DNA of 10,327 bases from Vairimorpha apis BRL 01 (lineage: Eukaryota; Microsporidia; Nosematidae), in NCBI GenBank assembly GCA_000447185.1, contig KE647147.1, positions 1 through 10,327 of the forward strand. Reading direction: 5' to 3'. The number at the start of each line of letters is the position of its first letter. Position 1 is the stretch's first letter. A program made the translations under genes and the position numbers. The notes beneath the pieces were generated by a model, which searched no databases, was not told the DNA's origin, and worked only from the letters and a program-made list of their open reading frames with translations. Shown in pieces: positions 1 to 7,732 of this stretch.

Positions 1-394
1 CTCCATTTTCAAATGTACAGATTGAATTTTCTTGTTTAAAAAAATTGACATTTAAATCAAAATTTTCATTTTCTGTAAAGTAGTTTATTATTTGTTCATG
101 TGTAAATTCTGAGGTCATTATTAAAAGTTTAATATTTGTTTTGTACATTTTAATATTTTTTTTAATTTTTTCAATATGGTATTCAAATAAAGTTTTATCA
201 TTTATTTTAAATAAACCTTTAGGGTCTGAAGTACCTAATCTTGTTCCTTGTCCTCCACTTAAAATTACAACAGCAAATTTATTGTATGCTAAGGCAGTGC
301 ATCCAATTTTATATAGATTTTTAGCCTCTTCAGTTAATGTATAATCTGATTTATATGGTGAAATTAAATTTATATCTTGAATAATATCACTCAT
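1..394 (-). CDS. UAP1: UDP-N-acetylglucosamine pyrophosphorylase, N-terminal part (runs off left edge)
   Basis: The frame is open from an ATG at 394-392 to the window edge (131 codons seen). Residues 45-54 read LSGGQGTRLG, followed by PKG at 58-60. This is the uridyltransferase signature of the UAP/UGP family (GGQGTRLG, six residues, PKG), which binds the UTP/UDP-sugar phosphates. The next stretch (TLFEYHIEKIKK, about 68-79) matches the family's Leu-Phe-Glu/Gln helix, and the loop between PKG and it is shorter than in yeast or human UAP. The enzyme makes UDP-GlcNAc from UTP and GlcNAc-1-phosphate in the cytosol, the precursor of spore-wall chitin and GPI anchors. An in-frame TAA nine bases upstream (403-401) fixes this ATG as the first possible start. 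No CCC block precedes it, unlike most genes here. It is divergent from uL29. The C-terminal two thirds lie outside the window. Confidence 0.9.
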   Translation of the reverse strand, partial: MSDIIQDINLISPYKSDYTLTEEAKNLYKIGCTALAYNKFAVVILSGGQGTRLGTSDPKGLFKINDKTLFEYHIEKIKKNIKMYKTNIKLLIMTSEFTHEQIINYFTENENFDLNVNFFKQENSICTFENG

Positions 395-787
395 ATTAGT
401 TTATGTGTTTGTTTTTATATATAAATTAATATCCAATTAAAAAATAATTTTAAAATACAAACAACCTATAAATTTAAAATTATTGATATCAAAACCAGAT
501 GAAAATTTTCTACAATGATTTATAATAAAAATAAATAATTTATTTATACAAAATTTGTCTTATAAAGAAATATCAAATTACTATTCTTTACTAAATTGAA
601 TTTTGAAAAAATTTATATTATTAGAATTTGATAATTTTATTAATAAAATTTTTTTTGACTTGAAGTATACTTATAATTAGTTATCACTCTTATTTTTACT
701 ATAAACAAAAATTTTAAAAATTTCGTTTTTATATTTTATTTATTTATAGTTTAAAAAAGATGTAAATTTTTTTATTTTAAAACCCCA
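395..787. other. Divergent intergenic spacer between UAP1 and uL29
   Basis: This stretch of 393 bases between two divergent starts must carry both promoters. It is almost pure A/T with homopolymer runs. I see no reading frame with family resemblance, no tRNA-like element and no clear repeat. The only distinct element is the CCCC block next to the uL29 start, listed separately. Confidence 0.6.
783..786 (+). promoter_or_regulatory. CCC-type start signal of uL29
   Basis: CCCC lies one base before the ATG at 788. It is the only run of C in several hundred bases of A/T. In microsporidia such CCC-like blocks mark start sites of highly expressed genes and often lie within or next to very short 5' untranslated regions. 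Assignment rests on position and base contrast. Confidence 0.75.
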
Positions 788-1154
788 ATGAAAATCGATT
801 ACGAAACTTTGAGAAATAAATCTATCAACGATATTGATACCGAGATTGTTGATTTAAAAAACGAGTTATTACAATTAAGACAAAAAAAAGTAAGTTCAAC
901 AGTTGAACCAGATGAAATCAAAATAGCTCGAAAAAATTTGGCTAGAGCTTTACGTGTTAGACACGAGAAATTATTAGAAGAAACACTTAAACAATATGAA
1001 GGAAAACCTTTAAAAAAATTCCTAAAAAATTGAGACCTAAAAAAACTAGGGCTGAGAGAAGAATGTTAACAAAAAACAATTAAACAGAAAAGTTCCTAAA
1101 GTATGGAAAAAAGAATTAAAATTTCCTAAAGTGTTTTTTTCATACACTGAATAA
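788..1154 (+). CDS. RPL35: 60S ribosomal protein uL29 (L35), two apparent single-base frameshifts
   Basis: Ribosomal protein of the large subunit, located near the peptide exit tunnel in the uL29 family. The first 81 residues match eukaryotic L35: YETLRNKS near the start, the [10 protein letters not shown] helix, and [13 protein letters not shown] in the middle. The uninterrupted frame stops at TGA 1031-1033, but the conserved tail continues at once in another frame ([11 protein letters not shown], identical to the family core LRPKKTRA). That tail is interrupted again in an A-run near 1051-1056 before ending at TAA 1152-1154. One extra A in the A7 run near 1012-1018 and one in the A6 run at 1051-1056 would give 122 residues, close to human (123) and yeast (120) L35. 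The stop codon lies inside an AATAAA (1150-1155), a possible polyadenylation signal. The first exon-like region needs no intron. Confidence 0.92.
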
Positions 1155-1215
1155 ATGATTTATTTAATTTTTTTATGTTTTAATATTAAGTTTTTTTAAA
1201 ATAAAGTTTTTTTGA

Positions 1216-1218
1216 CCC
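1216..1218 (+). promoter_or_regulatory. CCC-type start signal of CCT1
   Basis: CCC in the context GACCCTAAA lies four bases before the ATG at 1223, within the 68-base gap after uL29. It is the same class of start-proximal C block as at the other genes here. Confidence 0.7.
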
Positions 1219-1222
1219 TAAA

Positions 1223-2823
1223 ATGCAAAATGAAATTACAAACTCAAATATTATTACTGGTGGAAAATCTTTTGTAGGATTGCAAGCCGTTGAAAAAAAT
1301 ACAAAAGCTATTTTATCAGTTTATAATAAAATCAAAACTAGTTATGGACCATTTGGATTAGATAAAATGTTAATAAGTGCTGCAGGTGATGTTAATATAA
1401 CCAATGATGGTGCAACAATATTACAGAATATGGTCATTGAAGATTCAACAGCAAAATTTTAATTGATTTAGCAACAACTCAAGATAAAGAAGTTGGTGAT
1501 GGTACTACAGGTGTCGTTTTATTTGCTTGTAGTTTAATTGAGAAAGGCTTTAAAATGATTCAAAATGGTATGCATCCGTCTGTTGTTGTTAATGGGTACA
1601 GATTAGCTTATAGAGAAGCAATTCAGCATGTTAAAAAACATTTAACAAAAGATGTTAAAACAATTGATGATAAATTATTAAAAAATATTATATTGACTAG
1701 TATTTCTAGTAAATTACTTAATGAAGAAAGTGATTTGTTTTGTGATATAATTATAAAAGCCATGAGATCTCTTTCTTTCTCAGAAGTAGATAATAAAATT
1801 ATTTACAATATAGAAGATATTAATATTTTAAAACATCCTGGTGGTGAAATTAAAGACAGTTTGTTTGTAGATGGATACGGTATAAATTGTTATCTTGCTT
1901 CCTCAAATATGAAAAAACGTATAAATAATCCTAAAATATTGTGTTTAGATATGTCTTTGCAAAAATATAAATTGCCTTTATCTGCAGCTATTGTTATAAA
2001 CGATCCTAATAAATTAGAAGAAATAAGATTTAAGGAAATTGAAATTGCTAAGAAAATTATTGAAGCTATAAAAAAAACTGGTGCTACTTTATTACTTACG
2101 ACAAAAGGCATTGATGATCTCTGCACATCTCTTTTATCAGAAGCAGGTATATGTGCAATAAAGCGATGTAAGAAAACTGATTTAGAAACAATTGCTAAAT
2201 ATTCAGGAACTAGAATTTATAATGAAATAAATTCTGATGATAAAATTATTCTAGGAAATGGAAATTTATTTGAAATGAAGCAGGTTGGAAATGATGAGTG
2301 TGCGTTTATCTTTGGCTTAAAAAAAAATTTAGGAACAATAATGTTAAGAGGACCAAATACTCAAATACTTGAAGAAATGCATAGATCTTTAAACGATGCG
2401 TTAAACATAGTAAAAAGGACACTTGAAAGCAAATGTGTTGTTCCTGGAGGTGGTGCAGTTGAGATCGCTTTAAGCACTATTCTCGAATCTTTTTCAATGT
2501 CAATCAATTCACGTGAACACATTGCAATATTTTTCTATAGTGAAGCTTTATTAACAATTCCAAAAACACTTTGTTTAAATGCTGGACTAGATTCAAATAA
2601 CCTTATTTCTAAAATTATTGTATTGCAAAAGACCAAATCTAGTGAATTTTATAGATATGGTATTGACGTTGTAAAAAATGAGATTGGTGATAATATAGAA
2701 AAGGGAATAATTGAACCAATGATGAATAAAATGAAAGCTATTCGTACTGCAACGGAAGCAGCTATAAGTATATTAAGGATAAATGAAATAATCGAATTCC
2801 CAGATGATGTTAAACAAAATTAA
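1223..2823 (+). CDS. CCT1: T-complex protein 1 subunit alpha (CCT1 chaperonin), one apparent frameshift
   Basis: Subunit alpha of the cytosolic CCT/TRiC chaperonin, which folds actin and tubulin using ATP. The first segment (1223-1462) has GLDKML and GDVNITNDGATIL (about 55-67), typical of the alpha subunit. It halts at TAA in an AAAATTTT tract near 1454-1461. The frame one base on resumes with DKEVGDGTT and runs to TAA 2821-2823. One extra A restores a 533-residue protein, near the family's usual 530-560. In that numbering the ATPase aspartates are kept: NDGAT (about 62), GDGTT (about 93) and SLNDAL (about 392). SKCVVPGGGAVE follows near 404-414. The apical region (NINILKHPGGE-like start, ending in a KRCKKTDLETIAK stretch) and the NAGLDSNNLI segment agree with CCT1 rather than other subunits. 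It follows uL29 on the same strand. Confidence 0.94.
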
Positions 2824-2997
2824 ATTTTTATTTTCTATACTTTTTATCATTTTATTAATTATAAATCACTGAGTCAATGATTTTTTAAGTTTTTTAGTAA
2901 TAAATTACTATGTTTGAAAATATTACAAACAAATATATTAAATTAATTGGTAAAATTAAAGGAGTTTATATATATAAACAAAATTAATATTAATATT

Positions 2998-3465
2998 ATG
3001 AGCAATGGTTCAAATGCAGGAGAAAAAGCAACTGAAGCTGGTAAAAATGCAGCAAACAAAGCTGGAGATGTTGCAAAGGGAACAGGTGAAAAAGCAGAAG
3101 ATGCTGCTCCAAATGTACAAGGACAAGGCGGAGGAGTTTTAGATGATGTAGCTGAAGGATTTGATAAATTTACACAAAAAGCCAAAGACGTGGCTGTTAA
3201 CACTAAAGAAACAGCGAAAAAAGAATACCATAAAGTTAAAGAGGATCCTAAAGGTAGAGCAAATGAAATGGCAGAAGATGTTAAGGGTAATGCACACAAA
3301 GCGGAGCAAAGAGGAGAAGATATAGCCAATGATCCTAAAGGTCATGCCTACGAAGCAGAAAACAAAATGAAGGAAGGTGGTAATAAAGCAGCAGAATCTG
3401 CTAAAGGTGTAGCCAAAAATACAAAGGATAGTGCAAAACAAGCAGAAAATGAATACAATCATTAA
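2998..3465 (+). CDS. LEA-like hydrophilic repeat protein
   Basis: A 155-residue protein from the first in-frame ATG; the TTG codons upstream are not credible eukaryotic starts. By hand count it has about 27 Ala, 24 Lys and 18 Gly, many Glu/Asp/Asn, no Cys or Trp, and only one Leu, so it should be highly soluble and largely disordered. Alanine-lysine-glutamate runs suggest amphipathic helices that form on drying. Partial repeats are visible: DPKG at 83-86 and 112-115, and VAxNTKxxAK at 66-75 and 138-147. This composition resembles group 3 late-embryogenesis-abundant (LEA) and hydrophilin proteins, which protect proteins and membranes during desiccation. No signal peptide or membrane segment is seen. 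A role in spore dormancy is inference only. It lacks a CCC block; a GGAG sits at 2961-2964. Third-position and overall GC look higher than in its neighbours, partly because Ala and Gly codons force this. A generic low-complexity protein is the main alternative. Confidence 0.75.
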   Translation: MSNGSNAGEKATEAGKNAANKAGDVAKGTGEKAEDAAPNVQGQGGGVLDDVAEGFDKFTQKAKDVAVNTKETAKKEYHKVKEDPKGRANEMAEDVKGNAHKAEQRGEDIANDPKGHAYEAENKMKEGGNKAAESAKGVAKNTKDSAKQAENEYNH

Positions 3466-4986
3466 AATACATTTCTTCTTATTTTTATGAAATCTATTTA
3501 AAAAATTATATTTAAAATTTATTTTTTAAATCAATTTTTTTGTATAAAATTTTTATAAGTATTTAAATTTTCAAAAAAAAACTTTGATTTTGCTCTATAA
3601 ATAGTTAAATTTATTAATAAATCATTTTATATAGATAAATAATACAAAATTTGGATTTGTTAAAAATAATTTATTTATTTTTAAACTTGTTTTTACATAA
3701 AATTTAGTATTTATGGTTCTTATAATAACAAAATATAAAATTTACTGAATATGACCTTATTTTTAAATATATTTAATAAAAAAAAGTTTATAAAAAAATA
3801 TATTATAATCATTTAAATTTAATTAACAAGTATTAAAAATAATTTTTATTTTATATATATAATAGAATTATAATATAAATTATTATTATTTAATAATAAT
3901 AAATTTATCTGTATATTTTAGCAAAATTGTTTAGGATCTAAGATATTTTTCTTGTATCTTTAAAATAAAATATTCTTTAATGTTATTAATATTATCTATA
4001 TTGTATAAATAGAATAATTTATATATATATAAATATGATAAAAATTAATTAAAAACAATATAAATTAATCTTTAATAAATAATATTTATTTAATGTTAAT
4101 ATATTATATAAATTAAAATTTACACAATTTTTTAATTCAAAATGATGAAAATAAAGTTTTTTAATTAGAAATGTTTTCACAACAAGTATTTTTGATATAA
4201 AAATACTATCTTTTAATTATTTTTAAGATCCTTTCAAAAACATATTTTATTTTAATAATATTAATCAAACATAAGAGTTATAATTTTAATAAATATATTT
4301 TATCTATTATTATTAACTTAAAAAAAAATTTTAATATTGAAACTTTATTTAAATTATATCAAATTTTTTACATATTTTTATTAACTATTAATTTAAACGT
4401 TGTTTATAATATAAATTGATTAAGTAATTTAAATTCAATATTTAAACAATATGCATTTTGTTAATGGTTTTATTTAATTCAATGTAATTCTTACAACATT
4501 ACAATAATAAAGTTTTAATAGATTTTTAAATAAAAAAAAATATTGTTTTATAAAAAGACTATTTTTTAAATAAAGATTCTTATTTTAAATAAATTAAAGT
4601 CCTAAATAAAATACTATATTTATAATTTTTTGTTTTTTTAAAAAATATAAAACATAATTTTCTTAGTTTACAGAAAAGAATCTAGAATATCATCAGTTTG
4701 AATAACAAAAAAAATTTTAATCTCAATTTAATGTTATTTGAATGTAAGTTAAAATCAAAAAACTAAAATAATCCGAACAAACATATTTTGTATAATAAAA
4801 ACATTACATATTTAATTTGAAAAATATTATATTTTTAGAACATATAAAATCTAAAAAAATTTTAAAAAAAATGAAAAATTAAAACATTTATATTTTTTTT
4901 AAAATTCAAATTTTTCTATGCTTTTACTTGTACTGGTATTTTCTTATTTTAATTTCTATAAAAAGATAAAATATTTGGATATGAAA
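3466..4986. other. Long A/T-rich gene-free region
   Basis: About 1.5 kb of nearly pure A/T with stops dense in all frames. I found no family motif, no tRNA-like B box and no decayed coding stretch. It contains A/T simple-sequence tracts, for example TA repeats near 4018-4034, and one perfect palindrome listed separately. It may hold the promoter of the small membrane-protein gene at its right end. Confidence 0.6.
3880..3902. repeat. Perfect ATT/AAT palindrome
   Basis: Two 11-base arms built of TTA/TAA trinucleotides face each other around a single central T (left arm 3880-3890, right arm 3892-3902). It could form a small hairpin or cruciform. In DNA this A/T-rich, such a palindrome is likely to arise from simple-repeat slippage, so no function is claimed. 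Confidence 0.5.
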
Positions 4987-4990
4987 CCCC
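4987..4990 (+). promoter_or_regulatory. CCC-type start signal of the small membrane-protein gene
   Basis: CCCC lies three bases before the ATG at 4994, after 1.5 kb with very few C runs. Its placement matches the other CCC signals in the window and is the strongest evidence that the short frame downstream is a real gene. Confidence 0.65.
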
Positions 4991-4993
4991 ACT

Positions 4994-5212
4994 ATGTTAA
5001 AAAATAAAAATTTAAGTTCAATTAAAACCAATATTTGTACAAGAATTAATGAAATAATTTTTCGTTTTCCAAAAATTATTGTTAAAAAGTTAGAAATAAT
5101 AACAAAAATAGTTTATATCTTTTTTAGTGGAATAACTTTACTTATACCTTTTATTTTTATTTATAATAGGGATAAAAATTTACAAAATGAGAATATACTT
5201 TTTATAGAATAA
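4994..5212 (+). CDS. Small single-span membrane protein of unknown function (weak Tom22 resemblance)
   Basis: A 72-residue protein whose start is supported by the CCCC block three bases upstream. Residues 1-38 are basic and potentially amphipathic (many Lys/Arg with Ile/Phe). A hydrophobic helix at about 39-57 (VYIFFSGITLLIPFIFIY) contains a central proline, and a polar tail of about 15 residues follows (RDKNLQNENILF). The order of basic helix, proline-kinked membrane span and short tail with D/E-K-x-L-Q resembles the C-terminal half of mitochondrial receptor Tom22. Microsporidian mitosomes keep a reduced import machinery, so this is conceivable, but the protein lacks the usual acidic N-terminal domain and the match is by eye. 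It could equally be an unrelated tail-anchored protein. AATAAA occurs at 5217-5222, just after the stop. It is convergent with the next gene, 56 bases apart. Confidence 0.6.
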   Translation: MLKNKNLSSIKTNICTRINEIIFRFPKIIVKKLEIITKIVYIFFSGITLLIPFIFIYNRDKNLQNENILFIE

Positions 5213-5268
5213 CTAAAATAAAAATTTAATTAAGTTTTTTTAAAATTTTTTTATGTTATTAAATAAAC

Positions 5269-6021
5269 TTAAAAATTTGAGTCAGATCTATACATCCAGT
5301 ATAATCTGTATTTGAAATCATTTTGTTTATCTTGACTTAATAAATTGTTAATTTTTTTTATAAATTCGCAATTAATATAATTACACGAACAAGTTATAGT
5401 ATGTTCAGCATCAGTTAAAATTTCTTCATCTTGTTTATAATCCATTATTATATCAGAGGTCTTACAACTATCGTTACAAACCATAATACTTTCATATGAA
5501 GCAGAATCAGAATCTAATTTATCGTTTTCAACGAGATTATATTTTTCGTCCAAATTGTCATTTCTCTTTTTTACATCGTTACTTGATAATACTTGCTTTT
5601 TAATATCTGATAAATCATTTTTTCTTGCTCTATCAATACTATAAAGATCAGATATTTGATCATTTAAAACATTTTTTTTATTAAATGATTTTTTTACAAA
5701 TGATTCATTTTGATCATTTTTTGTATTATGTCTATTTTTAGATAATGATTTTTTTAAATAAAAGAAATTGCAAGTGCGTTTTTTGAGTTTTTTTAAAAAT
5801 GTAATTGGTTCCGTATCTTTATTTTTTTCAGATATATTAAGAATGTCAGATTGGAAATTTATATAGTCAAAACTTTTACTTTGAATTCCTAAGATATTAG
5901 ACGAGGAAATATGTTGATTATCTTTATCTTTAAACTCTATTTCATTAATAGAAGTAAAACTGTTAGAATTGATTGATAAATGGCTTTTAAATAAAAATAA
6001 TAATAATAAATAAGCATTCAT
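5269..6021 (-). CDS. Putative secreted protein of unknown function (250 residues)
   Basis: I do not recognise a family. The protein starts with a likely signal peptide: MNAYLLLLFLFKSHLS has a hydrophobic core at residues 4-11, with cleavage probably near 16. The rest is hydrophilic and rich in Lys, Asn, Asp and Ser, with no second membrane segment. Short basic repeats KKSLSKN (90-96) and KKSFNKK (110-116) stand in the middle. Cysteines are at 84, 182, 186, 211, 213 and 218, so five of six cluster in the last third (CNDSC and CSCNYINC), suggesting a small disulfide- or metal-stabilised C-terminal unit. A CCC block three bases upstream supports the start. It is the last of three minus-strand genes with signal peptides. 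A secreted effector or spore-surface protein is possible but is inference. Confidence 0.75.
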   Translation of the reverse strand: MNAYLLLLFLFKSHLSINSNSFTSINEIEFKDKDNQHISSSNILGIQSKSFDYINFQSDILNISEKNKDTEPITFLKKLKKRTCNFFYLKKSLSKNRHNTKNDQNESFVKKSFNKKNVLNDQISDLYSIDRARKNDLSDIKKQVLSSNDVKKRNDNLDEKYNLVENDKLDSDSASYESIMVCNDSCKTSDIIMDYKQDEEILTDAEHTITCSCNYINCEFIKKINNLLSQDKQNDFKYRLYWMYRSDSNF

Positions 6022-6024
6022 TTA

Positions 6025-6027
6025 GGG
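6025..6027 (-). promoter_or_regulatory. CCC-type start signal of the 250-residue secreted protein
   Basis: Read on the minus strand, AACCCTAA leads into the ATG at 6021, with CCC three bases upstream of the start. The arrangement is nearly identical to that of CCT1 (ACCCTAAAATG). Confidence 0.68.
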
Positions 6028-6088
6028 TTATTTTAATTTAATTTAATATAGATTTTAATTAAAATTAAAAAAATTTAACTAAAAAAAT

Positions 6089-6678
6089 TTAATCATCATA
6101 AAACATGCTTTGATCTTCAAAAGCAATCTGGCAAATAGCTTTGTTACTATCAGAATTTGGTATAAACAAACCAAACATTCTTTCAAGAAATGACATTTTA
6201 GGATCCACTAAAAGATTATTTCGTACCGGAGATACACTTCTAGATCTTCTTCTATTATTTCCAGAATCATTACTTTCATTTACTGTAGAAGCTTCAACTA
6301 CTGATTGAATGTTTTGTTCAGATTTTGCAACAGGTTTAGTTGGAACAGTAAGATTGTTATTAGGACTAGAATAATCAGTTATAGACATACTAGAAACATT
6401 TTCTACACTACTTGTAGTTGAAGGTGCTGTTATTATAATGTTAGAACTATCATTAATTGAAATTGATACATCTTCTCCATCAATATCATTATTCTGGTTA
6501 TTATTACTAATAAATTCTACATTATCTGCTAATTCAGAATATTTAATGTTGTCTGTTTTTGGCTTTATCATAATAACACTTTCAGAAATATTTAATAACA
6601 CAAGTTCTTGAGAGCTATAAATTTCATAAACATATTCAAAATCTGCGGCAGCAATTACGAAAAAAAATTTAAATACAT
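6089..6678 (-). CDS. Putative secreted Ser/Asn-rich protein, probable frameshift near start
   Basis: I do not recognise a family. The long open part encodes an acidic, Ser/Asn/Thr-rich, probably disordered protein with a basic patch (NRRRSRSVSPVRNN) and a C-terminal hydrophobic segment (SFLERMFGLFIP). In the uninterrupted frame the first ATG is at 6571 (160 residues), with no CCC nearby. The frame stays open further upstream without an ATG. An ATG at 6678-6676 lies one base out of frame, separated by a run of eight T (minus strand). With nine T, translation from 6678 would begin MYLNFFFVIAAADFEYVYE, a convincing short signal peptide, and give 196 residues. The sequence before that ATG is AGGCC, at best a degenerate C block. 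The same one-base homopolymer deficit occurs in uL29 and CCT1, so I favour 6678 as the start. Confidence 0.65.
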
Positions 6679-6905
6679 GGCCTAACTAAATTTCAATTTT
6701 TATATTTGATAATTAATTTAATTTATTTTAATTTAATAGTTAAGTTGATTACTTTTACAAAATTAAATTTTATAACATTTTGTAACATAATAATTTATAA
6801 TTATTCTTAAAATCAAATTTAAAAATTGATTTTTAAAATAAGATTAAAACATTTGATGCTTTATTATAATTAAAAAAATAACAGTTAAATTGAATAAAAA
6901 TATTT

Positions 6906-7244
6906 TTATTGTAATATTTTAAAAAAATTATAATTTATTAAATAAAATAAATTAAAAAAATTTAACACAAAAATAGATTTAATTTTTCTTATTAACTGAA
7001 TCTTTTTTTTAATGACGCTTGAAGGTGCACCTTCTTGAATAGGAACAGCATCACGTTTATCTTGATATTTCATACGCATTTCATAATTTAAATTTTGTGG
7101 ATTTTGAATAGTTAACATCTTGTCACTTTTAATTCTATATACGAATTCTTTAGAAACTTCAATTGGAATAGCCTTTTTTTCATTAACCTTTTTATTCTCA
7201 GCTTTAGATGCATTAACTAATTGTAAAATATAAAATAACAACAT
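6906..7244 (-). CDS. Putative small secreted protein of unknown function
   Basis: No family is recognised. It starts with MLLFYILQLVNASKA, a good signal peptide with likely cleavage after Ala15, followed by a lysine-rich mature part. A CCC block one base before the ATG supports the start. As read, the frame is 112 residues long, but its last 30 or so turn abruptly into Ile/Phe/Asn/Leu/Tyr encoded by A/T filler, unlike the rest. At 7003-7010 there is a run of eight T (A8 on the coding strand). One more A would instead end the protein with KKKDSVNKKN and a stop at 6979-6981, giving 88 hydrophilic residues. I think this shorter form is more likely. Residues 33-48 (EFVYRIKSDKMLTIQN) resemble residues 15-30 of the neighbouring gene (EYVYEIYSSQELVLLN), hinting at common origin. 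Confidence 0.68.
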   Translation of the reverse strand: MLLFYILQLVNASKAENKKVNEKKAIPIEVSKEFVYRIKSDKMLTIQNPQNLNYEMRMKYQDKRDAVPIQEGAPSSVIKKKIQLIRKIKSIFVLNFFNLFYLINYNFFKILQ

Positions 7245-7732
7245 AGGGTATTAAAAATCTTTGTATAAATGCGATCAGTTTAATATGTTTTAATCAAATT
7301 AAAAATTAATAAAAATCTAATCTTGATAATTACACATTTTAAAAATACTTATTTATATATTTAAAATGTAATGAATTTATAATTTTAATATTTATTATTA
7401 GTTAGGTTTAATTCAAACAATTTTCAAAAACATTATATCCAATCTTTGTTTATATATTTTTTTAGCAATCAAAACTATCAAATAGGTAATAAATCTGTAA
7501 TTATTTAAAAATTATTTTATTTTATTATTGTCAAAAATGTCAAATAAATTATAAATTACAAATTTTATAATAATAAATAATAATTTTTAATATTTTTTAA
7601 ACAATGATTCAAAATTTACATTTTAAAATTAGATAAAAATTAAAAAATCAAAAAAGTGTGTATAAATTTTTTTTAAACAAAACATTATTACAATAAGGAT
7701 TACAAAGTTACATCAAAAATATTTACATTTAT
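7245..7732. other. Intergenic spacer between the small secreted protein and PSP1 genes
   Basis: 488 bases of A/T-rich sequence downstream of the PSP1-domain gene and upstream of the small secreted-protein gene, both on the minus strand. Apart from the CCC block at its left end I see no gene, RNA or repeat. AATAAA on the minus strand at 7733-7728 overlaps the PSP1 stop codon and may serve as its polyadenylation signal. Confidence 0.55.
7246..7248 (-). promoter_or_regulatory. CCC-type start signal of the small secreted protein
   Basis: On the minus strand the sequence reads ATACCCTATG, with CCC a single base from the ATG at 7244. This is the tightest spacing in the window together with uL29, and implies a leader of only a few bases if transcription starts at the block. 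Confidence 0.7.

Noticed and set aside
141..344. Plus-strand open frame at the left edge
   Set aside because: It is antisense to the UAP1 signature motif region and starts with a non-standard codon.
890..895. GTAAGT in uL29, the consensus microsporidian 5' splice site
   Set aside because: It encodes Val-Ser in a stretch that aligns with L35 without any gap, and no matching branch/acceptor motif follows.
1890..2126. Minus-strand open frame inside CCT1
   Set aside because: It lies wholly antisense to conserved apical-domain coding sequence.
788..2823. Programmed ribosomal frameshifting as explanation for the uL29 and CCT1 breaks
   Set aside because: Several unrelated genes show the same one-base homopolymer deficit, with no slippery site plus stem-loop visible; systematic undercalling is simpler.
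2947..2997. In-frame extension of the LEA-like protein from a TTG codon
   Set aside because: TTG is not a normal eukaryotic start, and the extension is A/T filler unlike the rest of the protein.
2943..3462. Two long open frames on the minus strand over the LEA-like gene
   Set aside because: They are antisense images of its repetitive, stop-poor coding sequence and give implausible Cys/Phe- or Ser/Ala-rich proteins with no start signal.
3840..3910. ATT/AAT palindrome considered as a transposon end or replication origin
   Set aside because: There are no target-site duplications or associated gene, and such palindromes are expected from simple repeats in DNA this A/T-rich.
4918..5007. 29-codon frame starting MLLLVLVFSYF, resembling a signal peptide, just upstream of the small membrane protein
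   Set aside because: It ends at once, overlaps the CCCC signal of the next gene, and would need two inserted bases to join the downstream frame.
6200..6250. RRRSRSVSPVR patch taken as an RS-domain splicing factor
   Set aside because: It is a single short patch without an RNA-binding domain, in a protein that probably has a signal peptide.
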